Made by a program: the position numbers and the translations under genes. A stretch of DNA of 64,000 bases, from the NCBI RefSeq assembly GCF_026210795.1, contig NC_089437.1, positions 186,001-250,000 on the forward strand. Reading direction: 5' to 3'. The number at the start of each line of letters is the position of its first letter. The stretch's first letter is position 1. Shown one piece after another: positions 10,203 through 20,951 of the stretch. The notes below the pieces were generated by a model. The model was not told the DNA's origin. It worked only from the letters and a program-made list of their open reading frames with translations, and did no database searches. Origin of the DNA: Rhizophagus irregularis (taxonomy: Eukaryota > Glomeromycota > Glomeromycetes > Glomerales > Glomeraceae).

Positions 10203-11678
10203 ATGTCAAAACTTAACAGAGACATAATTTTCTTTATATTAAAAGAATTACAAAATGATAACAAATCTCTTCATTCATGTCTTTTAGTTAATAGAACTTG
10301 GTGTGAAACGACGGCACCAATTTTATGGAAGGACCCTATTACTAGATATGATCTAACTGACAATGCATGTAATATTTTATTTAATAAAATGCTTTTACAT
10401 TTGTCTGAAGAATCAAGAAATAACTTAAAAAATCAAGGAATTGATCTTTTTGTGGAAACATGTCAGCAACCTATATTTAATTATATTAGTTTTTGGAAGC
10501 ATTTGGATTTATTTTTCTTAGAACATCACATAAATCATATAATGGAATTTTTTAAAGTAAAAAGCAAAAAAAAAAAATCTATTGTCAAAAATGAAGTATT
10601 GGAATTATTTATTAATAATGATAAGAAATATATTTCTCTCTCTATTCCAAAATATTTTAATACTCACTTGTTTTCAGGAGCTGAACATTGCTTTTCAAAA
10701 CTTGAATACTTTTATTGTGATAAGTATGTAGATGACAATATTTTGAAAGAATTGTCTATGTTAAGTACATCAATTAAAAAATTGGAACTTAATGTTAGAT
10801 ATGGTAGTTTTGGTGGAATCATTGAATTAATTGGAGCTCAAAAAAATCTAAACCAAGTTAATTTAACCTATGATAATGAAGACTATATTAGTAATGATAC
10901 ATTTGAATACTGTCAAAAGCCACTAGAAGAATCATTAATTAAACATGCAGATACTATTCAATATTTGAGAATGGATTGGGAGCCTATCACAAACCTTCTT
11001 TCATATCTTATAAATTTAGTAAGTTTAGATTTAGGTTATTTAACACATTTAAGATCTATGCCTTATAATTGGTATCATTTAAAAAACGCATCTTTGCCCC
11101 TTTTAAAATTTCTAAAAGCCAACTACATACCATCTAAAATTTTGGCAAGTATAATTGAAAATACAAAAGGATATCTTATTGAAATTAGTATTCATCATAA
11201 CAATTTAGATGATAACCACTTTATCCAAGCAATTTATCAAAATTGTCCAAATCTTAGTTATCTTAATTTGGCATTATCAAATAATAGTTATAAGGAATTT
11301 CAAAATTTGTTAATTAATTGTAAATTTTTAAATAAATTAGAAATTATTTCTATTTCATATAGTAAGATTGATTGGATTATATTATTTGAAATATTGGCAA
11401 ATTTTTCACCAATCAGTTTGTTTAAGTTTAAATTTACTTCTACTTATTTTTATTGGGAATATAGACAGAGAGATTTAAAATTATTTCTTTGTCATTGGAA
11501 GGACAGACATTCTATGTTATTACAAATTGCTTCAAAAGGATCATGTATGTATATTACTGCTAATAATCCAACTCAACAACAATGCCAAGCGAAGCGGCGA
11601 AAATTAAAAGATTTATTACAAAGATATAAAGATAAAGGTATAATTAAAAAATATGACATAATTCAAGCTGATATTTGA
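10203..11678 (+). CDS. F-box protein with LRR-like repeats
   Basis: Intronless 491-residue paralog of the 6,034 gene. The F-box occupies about residues 3-45 (LNRDIIFFILKELQND, then LLVNRTWCETTAPILWKDP). The body has LRR-like segments, including KKLELNVR, LVSLDLGYL, CPNLSYLNLAL and LNKLEII. There is a lysine-rich insertion near residue 122 (KSKKKKSI) coded by an adenine run that is absent from the paralog. The C-terminus ends in a basic helix (QAKRRKLKDLLQRYKDKGII) similar to the tail of the other copy. The likely role is SCF ubiquitin ligase substrate recognition, by family analogy. The frame is uninterrupted and the start is the ATG immediately before the F-box. Confidence 0.88.
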   Translation: MSKLNRDIIFFILKELQNDNKSLHSCLLVNRTWCETTAPILWKDPITRYDLTDNACNILFNKMLLHLSEESRNNLKNQGIDLFVETCQQPIFNYISFWKHLDLFFLEHHINHIMEFFKVKSKKKKSIVKNEVLELFINNDKKYISLSIPKYFNTHLFSGAEHCFSKLEYFYCDKYVDDNILKELSMLSTSIKKLELNVRYGSFGGIIELIGAQKNLNQVNLTYDNEDYISNDTFEYCQKPLEESLIKHADTIQYLRMDWEPITNLLSYLINLVSLDLGYLTHLRSMPYNWYHLKNASLPLLKFLKANYIPSKILASIIENTKGYLIEISIHHNNLDDNHFIQAIYQNCPNLSYLNLALSNNSYKEFQNLLINCKFLNKLEIISISYSKIDWIILFEILANFSPISLFKFKFTSTYFYWEYRQRDLKLFLCHWKDRHSMLLQIASKGSCMYITANNPTQQQCQAKRRKLKDLLQRYKDKGIIKKYDIIQADI

Positions 11679-12491
11679 ACCGTTTACTATGTTAAACAAG
11701 GGAATTTTTCAACATTCTTTCAATTTCTTCTTTTCATTATTTTAAGTTTATATTCAATTTTTTTGTCTTCACTATAACAAATAAAATTCATTGAAACGTC
11801 TATTTGAACTCTTATCAATTAATAAAATTCTAAGTAATTTTCTAAATATATGTTTATATTATCAATTGATATTAAAATAAGAATGAGATAATTCTTTTAA
11901 TATTATAGCTTTTATTTAAATACTCTCTTACATATTAAATATCACAGCGACTTAAACAAATAAAATAAAAAAAATAAATTAATAAAAGCATAGTCGTCTG
12001 GGTTCAGTCTATTCACCAAAAATCATTTCACCAAGTGACACCAACAGGTTATTTCATTTCACCGAAAATCATCTCACCGAAAATTATTTCACCGAATTTT
12101 AATTTTTTACTGTAATTTGATAATCAATAACATAGCCACAATTATTAATTTGATATTTAATTGTGAAAATAACATAGCCACAATTATTAGTGAATTGTTT
12201 ATTGTGTAGAATTATATTAATATACACATAAAAGAAATGTTGTGTAATTTGAATATAATAAAATGTTAACTTTTTTTGAATTAAGAAATAGTTCAATTTT
12301 AATTAATTTATATATTTTATTCATATTATGTATTAAAAGCATTAAGCATAAGTTTTTATTTGTGTTCATTTATGCTATGGAATTTCTAAGATATATGTAA
12401 GTATTTTTAATTACATAAAGCATTAATATAAAAATATTATAAAATTATATGAAACAAATGCATCCCTATTCGTCTAACTTCATAAATAATA
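11679..12491. other. spacer with short tandem motif TTCACCGAAAATCAT
   Basis: Between about 12,019 and 12,095 the motif TTCACC(A/G)AAAATCAT and variants occur four to five times, and CATAGCCACAATTATTA is repeated at about 12,131 and 12,173. This looks like the subterminal repeat region of a decayed MITE, but no matching opposite end was found. The minus-strand open frame across 12,099-12,296 is judged fortuitous. Confidence 0.45.
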
Positions 12492-14024
12492 CTAAGTACT
12501 ATCTTTTTTTGTTATCTGAAATATTTCATAATTATTTATTAAAAATTCATCCTCCGTATCTCTTATTTTTTTTTCATAAGATGATTGCATACACTTATTG
12601 AAATCATAACTTTTTGAATCATTCTTCTCTTTCACAACCAAACAAATATCATCATTAAATGAAGGACCACTTCTATTATGATAACCTACTGCATAATCCG
12701 TATTGTTTACATGACTTAAAATTGGATCTTTAAAATCATTTTTGCTTTTAAAAGAAAATATAAAGCTATCTTTTGTTTTACCATACTCTGCATTATGATG
12801 CGATTTCCAGATCAAAGGATTATATCCTCCAATAATTTCTTCTGTTCCTTTTATTTTAATAAATGTAACAGTATAAGGTATATTATCACATAATTCATGA
12901 AATTTTTTAGGGGTAAATCCATCACTACTTCCTCTTAATAATAATTTAAATTTATATGGTAAATATAATTCTCTTGTATAAGCATATTTGCTTTCAATAT
13001 CTTTTTTATCGATCCACCTTGAAATTAATGAAGCAATATTCAGATTAACAATATTTGAATTAATTATTCCATCAATATTTCTGTGTCTAGGAAGTAATAT
13101 ATTATTACTTGGTTCATTATTATAATCTAAGTATGATCCTAATAATTCTTCGTAGAGTTGATGTTTCAAAATTTTTTTATAGGGTCGGACTTTTTGAAAG
13201 AAATCTGCAGATGAAAGGCTAAAAAATCTAATTAAAGGTAAACAATGCTGCAAAGTATTTTCCATTGTTTTAAAATCATTGTCTGACCAGGTATTAGGTT
13301 CTGGGATAAGTGTAGGATTCTGTGCAAGGCCCCATTTTAATACATGTTCCCAAATTTCGATTTCTCTCATTTGTAAATCATCTCTTTTAATAAGCGAAAT
13401 AAGAGAATTTTCAGGAAGAGAGGTAAAATCGAGTGATTTAAATATTTTTTCAGGTGATTTAGCCATGAAACCTGTACAAAATTGTTGTAGTTCTAATAAA
13501 GAATTAGATTGAAAACTTGTTCGATGAGTAAGTTCAAAATGTTGCCCAATCCATTCAGGTTTATTCTCAATTAAATATTTTTGTAAATGATCAATTAATT
13601 CTTGAAGAAGAAGCTCATCAGCAGCAGTCAATACCTTTAAAATTTCTAAAGGTTCATGCTCATTTAATGAAATAACGCCACCATAAATATATCTATATTA
13701 ATACGTAAAAATTGTTAAATATTATTATGTTGTTAATAAAAGATATAAAACTTTATACTCTATAACTTACTCGAGAATAATCTGAAAGATTTCTGGTGAG
13801 ATATTTGGTAACGTAATATGAGCCACAACACCATCATTATCTTTTTTATTTGAAACCAAAGTTCGTCGTAAAAATGAAGATCAGTAACACAAAATAATCC
13901 CATGCGCACGGAATATTTTCACATTTGGATCATTACCAACTTCAATTGTAATGTCATAATATTCATCATCATTCAAAATTTCAATATAATCTTGACTTAA
14001 CTTCTTAAAAAATTTTGATATCAT
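12492..14024 (-). pseudogene. BTB-BACK-TLDc protein gene with premature stop at codon 48
   Basis: Two-exon gene: exon 1 is 14024-13771 and exon 2 is 13692-12492, with a 78-base intron. It would encode 484 residues. The BTB domain starts at residue 1 and crosses the intron at the IYGG motif, BACK lies around residues 140-240, and TLDc around 300-480 (GGYNPLIWKS, then KDSFIFSFKS). Codon 48 is TGA (13,883-13,881). Every other paralog in this window has CGA (Arg) there, in the context CYRSSF or CYRSPY, so this is a C-to-T change at a CpG. All else is intact and the splice sites are preserved, so the inactivation looks recent. Exon 2 alone stays open, but the BTB domain could not be made whole. 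Confidence 0.87.
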
Positions 14025-14112
14025 TTTTTATAATATAATTTAAAAAGCAGAGGGGGAAAAAAATTTTGCTTTTAGAAAGTAAGTCGCAGATCAATTTAAA
14101 TGTTAATCAATC

Positions 14113-14148
14113 TATTCTATATATGTATAAATTGATATAAATTAAGGG
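14113..14148 (-). promoter_or_regulatory. conserved TATA-like block upstream of BTB-TLDc genes
   Basis: A block containing TTCTATATATGTATAAATTG followed by ATATAAATTAAGGG, 90-125 bases upstream of the ATG at 14,024. It recurs upstream of the paralogs at about 16,638-16,673, 19,051-19,083 and 38,643-38,678. A truncated form is found at 22,574-22,590 and a looser one at 49,943-49,975. It survives where surrounding spacer has diverged, so it is the best candidate core promoter of the family. Confidence 0.5.
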
Positions 14149-14172
14149 AATAGTAAAAGCACTAATTCTGAT

Positions 14173-14581
14173 TAGAGATGGCAATGGTCACGGTCATTAA
14201 CCGGTTATGACCGGTCATGACCGTGACCGATATCGGTCGGTTAAAGACCTCTGACTGACCATTTGACCGACCGGTTAACCGACCGTTTGACCGACCTTTT
14301 AACCGATCCTGAAAATGTTTGCAAAACGTAATTTAATAAAAAAATGTTTCGCAAACATTTTTTTAATTATTTTAATAGAAAACGTTGTGAAAACGTTTTT
14401 TATTAAGTATTTCAAACGTTTTTTTATTAAATTACGTTTTGCAAACGTTTTCAGGATCGGTTAAACGGTTGGTTAACCGGTCGGTCAGACCGGTCGGTCA
14501 AACGGTCGGTCAGTCGGTCAAAGGTTCTTGACCGGTTATGACCGACCGATGACCGACCATGACCGACCATTGCCATCCCTA
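14173..14581. mobile_element. 409-bp hAT-like foldback MITE
   Basis: Begins TAGAGATGGCAATGGTC and ends with the complement GACCATTGCCATCCCTA. The perfect 8-bp target duplication is ATTCTGAT (14,165-14,172 and 14,582-14,589). The paralogous spacer at 16,688-16,700 has the same flank with no insert, an empty site. The arms are packed with GACCGGT and GACCGACC motifs in both orientations, and the core consists of AAACGTTTT-type palindromes, so the whole element can fold into one hairpin. It is non-coding. The 8-bp duplication and the TAG...CTA ends fit the hAT superfamily. Confidence 0.93.
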
Positions 14582-15001
14582 ATTCTGATTGGTCACATTT
14601 AAAAAGAAATTGAAAATAAATTTATTTTCTCATTTTCTTATCTACATTGAAAGTTCTTCGGAATATCAAAAGTATAAGTATTATTTCAATAGATAAAAAA
14701 ATAAAAAATATAATTTAAAAGCCATATTTAAAAATATTTTTATATACAAAAGTATTTAATGCATATTTCACTCAACAATTTTTGAGCAATTAAAATTTTT
14801 AATATGAATTAATAAAATTTTATGATCAAGTATCATTCAACATAATAGTATCATTGTCTTTTACCTTTAATCCTGTATTATAACTTTTATTTAAATATCT
14901 TCTGCCTGTACTGACAAACAAAATAGTAATTTAAAAAAATAGAATGAAAGAAAAACAAACTAACTAAAGAATATAAAATTTATCCAATTTCATAATTAAT
15001 A
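14582..15001. repeat. spacer duplicated between neighbouring BTB-TLDc genes
   Basis: Bases 14,582-14,700 match 16,690-16,805 (upstream flank of the neighbouring gene). Bases 14,697-15,001 match 17,140-17,451 (downstream flank of the next gene). Compared with the other spacer, this one lacks about 335 bases (16,806-17,140). The pattern shows that the genes and their flanks duplicated in tandem. Confidence 0.8.
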
Positions 15002-16547
15002 CTAAGCATCTCTCTCAATTATTTGAAATACTTCATAATCTTCTATTAAGAATTGATCCTCCGTATCCCTTATCTTTTTTTCATAACAACGTTGCTTACA
15101 ACAGTACTTACGCCTAATAAAATTATATTCATTTAAACTATCACTTACTCTTGCACATAAAAAAAGATCTGTATCAAATGTAGGACCATGTTCATTATGA
15201 TAAGCTACTGCATAGTCCGTAATTTTTACATGACTTAAAATTGGATCTTTGAAATTATTTTTACTCTTAAAAGAAAATATAAAACTATCTTTTGTTTTGC
15301 CAAGCTCACCATCATTAGGTGACTTCCATACCAAAGGATTATATCCTCCAAGAATTTCTTCTGTTTCTTTTACTTTAATAAATGTAACCGTATGAGGTAT
15401 GTTATCACATAATTCATGAAATTTTTTGGGAGTAAATTCATCTCTACTTCCTCTTAATAATAATTTAAATTTATATGGTAAATATAATTCTCTTGTATAA
15501 GCATATTTGCTTTTAATATCTTTTTTATCGATCCACCTTGAAATTAATGAAGCAATACTCAGATTAACAATATTTGAATTAATTATTCCATCAATATTTC
15601 TGTATCTAGGAAGTAATATATTATTACTTGGTTCATTATTATAATCTAAATAAGACCCTAATAATTCTTCATAGAGTTGATGTATCAAAATTTTTTTATA
15701 GGGTCGGACTTTTTGAAAGAAATCTGCAGATGAAAGGCTAAAAAATCTAATTAAAGGTAAACAATGCTGCAAAGTATTTTCCATTGTTTTAAAATCATTG
15801 TCTGACCAGGTATTAGGTTCTGGGATAAGTGTAGGATTCTGTGCAAGGCCCCATTTTAATACATGTTCCCAAATTTCGATTTCTCTCATTTGTAAATCAT
15901 CTCTTTTAATAAGCGAAATAAGTGAATTTTCAGGAAGCGAGGTAAAATCGAGTGATTTAAATATTTTATCAGGTGATTTAGCCATGAAACTTGTACAAAA
16001 TTGTTGAAGTTCTAATAAAGAATTAGATTGAAAACTTGTTCGATGAGTAAGTTCAAAATGTTGCCCAATCCATTCAGGTTTATTCTCAATTAAATATTTT
16101 TGTAAATGATCAATTAATTCTTGAAGAAACAGCTCATCAGCAGCAGTCAATACCTTTAAAATTTCTAAAGGTTCATGCTCATTTAATGAAATAACGCCAC
16201 CATAAATATATCTATATTAATACGTAAAAGTGTTAAATATTATTTATATATGTTATTAATAAAAGATATATAACTTTATACTCTATAACTTACTCTAGAA
16301 TAGTCTGAAAGATTTCTGGTGAGATATTTGGTAACTTAATATGAGCCACAACACCGTCATTATCTTTTTTATTTGAAACTAAAGTTCGTCGTAAAAATGA
16401 AGATCGGTAACACAAAATAATCCCATGCGCACGGAATATTTTCACATTTGGATCATTACCAACTTCAATTGTAACATCATAATATTCATCATCATTCAAT
16501 ATTTCAATATAATCTTGACTTAACCTCTCAAAAAATTTTGATATCAT
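15002..16547 (-). CDS. BTB-BACK-TLDc protein (mosaic paralog)
   Basis: Two exons, 16547-16294 and 16211-15002, give 487 residues; the intron is 82 bases. The BTB domain begins at residue 1 (DVTIEVGNDPNVKIFRAHGI), the BACK domain includes IKRDDLQMREIEIWEHVLKW, and TLDc carries ILGGYNPLVWKS and KTKDSFIFSFKSKNNF. BTB-BACK proteins typically bridge substrates to CUL3 ubiquitin ligases. The TLDc fold is linked to oxidative-stress protection and V-ATPase binding in other eukaryotes, but which role applies here is unknown. The first two thirds match the 12,492 gene almost exactly, while the TLDc end (from about 15,430 downward) and 3' flank match the 17,452 gene. This suggests gene conversion or unequal crossover. 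The reading frame is intact. Confidence 0.9.
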
Positions 16548-17451
16548 TTTTATATTATATTTTAAAAAGCAGAAGGGGAAAAAAAAATTTGTTTTAGAAA
16601 GTAAGTCGCAAATAGTTTAAATGTTGATCAATCTTTGTATTCTATATATGTATAAATTGATATAAATTAAGGGAATAGTAAAACCACTAATTCTGGTTGG
16701 TCACATTTAAAAAGAAATTGAAAATAAATTTATTTTCTCATTTTCCTATCTACATTGAAAGTTTTCGGGATATCAAAAGTATAAGTATTATTTCAATAGA
16801 TAAAAAATCATCATTAATAAATTAAAATTTGGTTTTCGTACTGTATTTAATAAATATATATTTTCATATGTCTACGTTCATTGGAAGAATTTGCTTTAGT
16901 ATATGGTTATTTTTTACAATAGATTTGTAAAGAAAATATTAATTAATGCATAAAATATTTGAAAAGGATAACTTGTTAATTGTATAATAAAAGATTTTAT
17001 AAACCAGATAATTTAAATATTTTATTTTTTTAAGATTATAATAAAACATAATCTTCCTTTAAATTATTTATGTGATAAAAAACGAGCTACAACTTAAAGA
17101 TAGATTTTTGCGCGTGATAATAATTGATATACTTAAATAAAAAATATAATTTTAAAAGCCATATTTAAATTATTTTATATACAAAAATATTTTACATATT
17201 TTCACTCTCAACAATTTTTGAGCAATTAAAATTTTTAATATGAATTCAAATATTTTCAATAAAATTTTATGATCAAGTATCATTCAATATCATATGGTAT
17301 CATTGTCTTTTACCTTTAATCCTGTATTATAACTTTTATTTAAACATCTTCTGCCTGTACTGACAAACAAAATAGTAATTTAAAAAAAAATAGAATGAAA
17401 GAAAACAAACTAACTAAAGAATATAAAATTTATCCAATTTCATAATTAATA
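16548..17451. other. spacer between BTB-TLDc genes
   Basis: Contains the conserved TATA-like block (16,638-16,673), the empty target site of the 409-bp MITE (ACTAATTCTGGTTGG at 16,687-16,701), and about 335 unique A/T-rich bases (16,806-17,140). No open frame or RNA gene was recognised. Confidence 0.6.
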
Positions 17452-18976
17452 CTAAGCATCTCTCTCAATTATTTGAAATACTTCATAATCTTCTATTAAG
17501 AATTGATCCTCCGTATCCCTTATCTTTTTTTCATAACAACGTTGCTTACACCAGTACTTACACCTATTAAAATTATATTCTTTTAAACCATCACTTACTC
17601 TTGCACATAAAAAAAGATCTGTATCAAATGTAGGACCATGTCCATTATGATAAGCTACTGCACAGTCCGTATTTTTTACATGACTTAAAATTGGATCTTT
17701 GAAATTATTTTTACTCTTAAAAGAAAATATAAAACTATCTTTTGTTTTGCCAAGCTCACCATTTTTATGTGATTTCCATACCAAAGGATTATATCCTCCA
17801 AGAATTTCTTCTGTTTCTTTTACTTTAATGAATGTAACCGTATGAGGTATGTTATCACATAATTCATGAAATTTTTTAGGAGTAAATCCATCTCTATTTC
17901 CCCTTAATAATAACTTAAATTTATATGGTAAATATAATTCTCTTGTATAAGCATATTTGCTTTTAATATCTATTTTATCAATCCATCTTGAAATAAGGGA
18001 AACAATATTTAAATTAATAATATTTGAATCAATAATCCCATCAATATTTCTGTATCTAGGAAGTAATATATCTTTGCTTGGTTCAACATTAGGGTTCAAA
18101 TAAGATTTAAATAATTCATCATAAAATTGAGGTTTCAAAAGTTTTTTATATGGATGAACTTTTTGTAAAAATTCTTCAGATGATAAACTGAAAAATCTAA
18201 TTAAAGGTAAACAATGCTGCAAGGTAGTCTCCATTGCTTTAAAATCATAATCAGTCCAAATATCAGGATCTGAAACAAAAGTTGGATTTTGTGTAAGACC
18301 CCATTTTAATACATGCTCCCAAATTTCAGTTTCTTTCATTTGTAAATCATCTCTTTTAATAAGTGAAATCAACGATTTTTCAGAAAGTAAAGTAAAATCA
18401 AGTGATTTGAATATTTGAGGAGATTTAGTCAAACAGTCTATACAAAATTGCTGAAGTTCTAATAAAGAATTAGATTGAAAACTCGTCCGATAAGCAAGTC
18501 CAAAATGTTGTTCCATCCATTTAATTTTATTATTAATCAAATATTTTTGTAAATAATCAACTAGTTCTTGAAGGTGAAGTTGATCAGCCGCAGCCAATAT
18601 ATATAAAATTTCTGATATTTCTTGTTCATTTAATGAAATGACACCGCCATATACATACCTATATTATAAAACTGTCTTAAATATAAAATATATAAATGAT
18701 TATAAATCTGAATGTTACTTACGTTAAAAGAATCTTGAAAATTTCTGGAGATATATTCGGTAACTTGATGTGAACTAAGTCATCGTCATTATTCTTTTTA
18801 TTTAAAGTCAAAGTTCTTCGAAAATATGGAGATCGGTAACACAGGATAATCACGTGCGCACGGAATATTTTTACGTCTGGATCTTTACCGACTTCAATTG
18901 TAACATCATAATATTCGTCATCATTCAAAATTTCAATATAATTTTGACTTAACTTATTAAAAAATTGAGATAACAT
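17452..18976 (-). CDS. BTB-BACK-TLDc protein
   Basis: Two exons, 18976-18723 and 18658-17452, give 486 residues, with a 64-base intron placed at the codon before YVYGG as in all paralogs. The BTB segment reads DVTIEVGKDPDVKIFRAHVI and CYRSPYFRRTL. BACK contains IKRDDLQMKETEIWEHVLKW, and TLDc ends IRDTEDQFLIEDYEVFQII. It groups with the 37,051 gene in its BTB and BACK parts (AAADQLHLQELVDYLQ). It shares a near-identical TLDc and 3' flank with the 15,002 gene. A likely CUL3 adaptor or stress-related TLDc protein, by family analogy only. No break is seen. Confidence 0.9.
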
Positions 18977-20951
18977 TTTCGTATTTTAAAAAAGCGAGAA
19001 AAGGGGTTAGAAAGTTTTGTATTTAGTTTTGTATTCGAAAGCAAGTTGCAGATCTATATATGTATAAATTAATACAAATTAAAAGGAATAATTCCGATTG
19101 GTTATTTACTATAATAAATTGAAATATCAAAAGTACAAATAGTGCTTCAGTAAATAGAATAATTAATTATAAACAAAGTAATGGGACGAATAAAGAAAAT
19201 TAAAATTTATTTTTAGTACTGTACTTTGTTAATAAATATACAACAGATTCTCAAAGAGAGAAAAAAATTTTTTAGTTCCTGATTTCGTATTTTTGAATAT
19301 TAAATTTCGCGATCACTAAATTTCACATGTGTAGTCCAAGTAAGTTATAATATCGACATATTTAAATCAAACTCGTATAAATAGGACCATTATTTTGAAT
19401 CTGCCTATAATAATTTTTTTGCAATAATTTATCTTTTTAACTATTAAAAAAATGATAGATTTTTTTAAAATATTTCCATTGTCAATTTATACAACAATAA
19501 AACAATATCATAATGGACCATCTAGACTCTAAAAGAATTAAAATGCCACATATTTTTGCCAAAGTTTATAACTTAATATCACCACTCGGAAGTTCTAAAA
19601 CAAATGAGCAATTGCCAAAAAGCTATTTTTAATCTTCTTCCTAGTACTCATTTACAATCTGTCGTTACTAATTATTCAAGATAAATAATATATTTACGGA
19701 AAACTTTCTTTCAAAATTCACCCGGGCCAGCAAATTTTAAAGAACTCGGAAATATTTGGAAAAGCTTAAAATAAGATAAAATTATACTACCATTCTCGGA
19801 ATAGTACTCCAAAATTAGCGTATAATTTTTATTTTATATCAAGCTTTACCGAATATTTCCGAGTTCTTTAAAATTTGTTAATTGTCCCGAGTTCCGACCT
19901 TTTTGAAATCATCTGTAAACTCGGATTTTCGTAATTCTGACCAAAATTAAACTGGCCAAAATTAGGTTGGCTGATTTTTTTATTTTTCCTACAAATTGAT
20001 ATAATAATAGTCCAGGCCTGGACCGGGCCGGTAAAATAGGGGTCAATGCAGGTCTCTAGCTCAAGTTCATTTTGGTAAATTTTGAAACCATATGAACATG
20101 TTTTAGATCCTGAATGGAAAATTTTGAAAGATGATGGAATTATTGCTGGTTCAAGTTCCTGGTAATGGATGGGAAAAAGAAAAATTAGGAAACTTTACAT
20201 GATTGAAATTTATTTCTTGTTTATTAGAAAATTAAAAACTTTAAAAAAAAGATGATTTAGTTATCTATATAGAAATCTTACTAAAATTACCATAAAAAAA
20301 GTATTTAACGCATCTTTAACCATTAATAGCAGTAAATGAATGTTTCAATAAGAAGAAATCAAATATTTCTCATTTTCTTGACCAACTATGTTTAAACCTT
20401 CAGCTATATAAAAATTTTATATCCAGTATTATCAATCTTACATAGCATTATTATTCTTCAAATTTATGTGCATTATTATCAACATTGAACAATTAAATCA
20501 GGCAGATAATAAGCCATTTTCACAACCCTATTTTAGTTGCTCGCTTTATGCAGACCAATAAAAAAAGGAATTTTATACTTTAGACCCTATAAAAAATTTA
20601 TTTTGTGTTTTTTTATTCTATGTTATTTCCATAATGTATCATATTCACGGAGTTTTTACGGAAATTACGGATAAGATTTTTTTACAGGGAGAATAAAAAA
20701 ATACATTCCATAAATACAAAAAACAATACGAAATCTTAGATTGTAGTTTCTATATCATTCAATATAAAGTACGTTATTATCGAATAATAAAAAAAAAGAA
20801 TATGCTAATTCTTTTATCTTAATTTAATATTATAATTTTAATATCCTCCATCTGCACATTTGAAATTTACATGCCAAATAAAACCATAATTAAAAAAAAA
20901 ATAGAGTAAAAGAAAAAAAACTAAAGAATATAATATTAAAACATCATAATA
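18977..20951. other. spacer between BTB-TLDc genes
   Basis: Holds the TATA-like block of the upstream gene (19,051-19,083) and the inverted repeat described separately at 19,725-19,893. An isolated block with AGTCCAGGCCTGGACCGGGC (20,008-20,027) resembles one end of a foldback element without a detectable partner. No coding region is supported. Confidence 0.5.
19725..19893. mobile_element. small foldback element or MITE remnant
   Basis: An inverted repeat of about 40 bases. The left arm contains AAATTTTAAAGAACTCGGAA and the right arm its complement TTCCGAGTTCTTTAAAATTT. CCCGGGCCA and TTGTCCCGAG lie at the outer edges, and AAGCTT is found near the inner ends. No clear target duplication is seen. 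It probably represents an old MITE. Confidence 0.5.

Noticed and set aside
13279-13512. plus-strand frame opposite the BTB-TLDc gene, also at 15,798 and 49,095
   Set aside because: Antisense shadow of the conserved BACK domain. It recurs only because the sense sequence is conserved.
20008-20040. AGTCCAGGCCTGGACCGGGC block as a transposon end
   Set aside because: Locally palindromic and G/C-rich, but no opposite end or target duplication was found.
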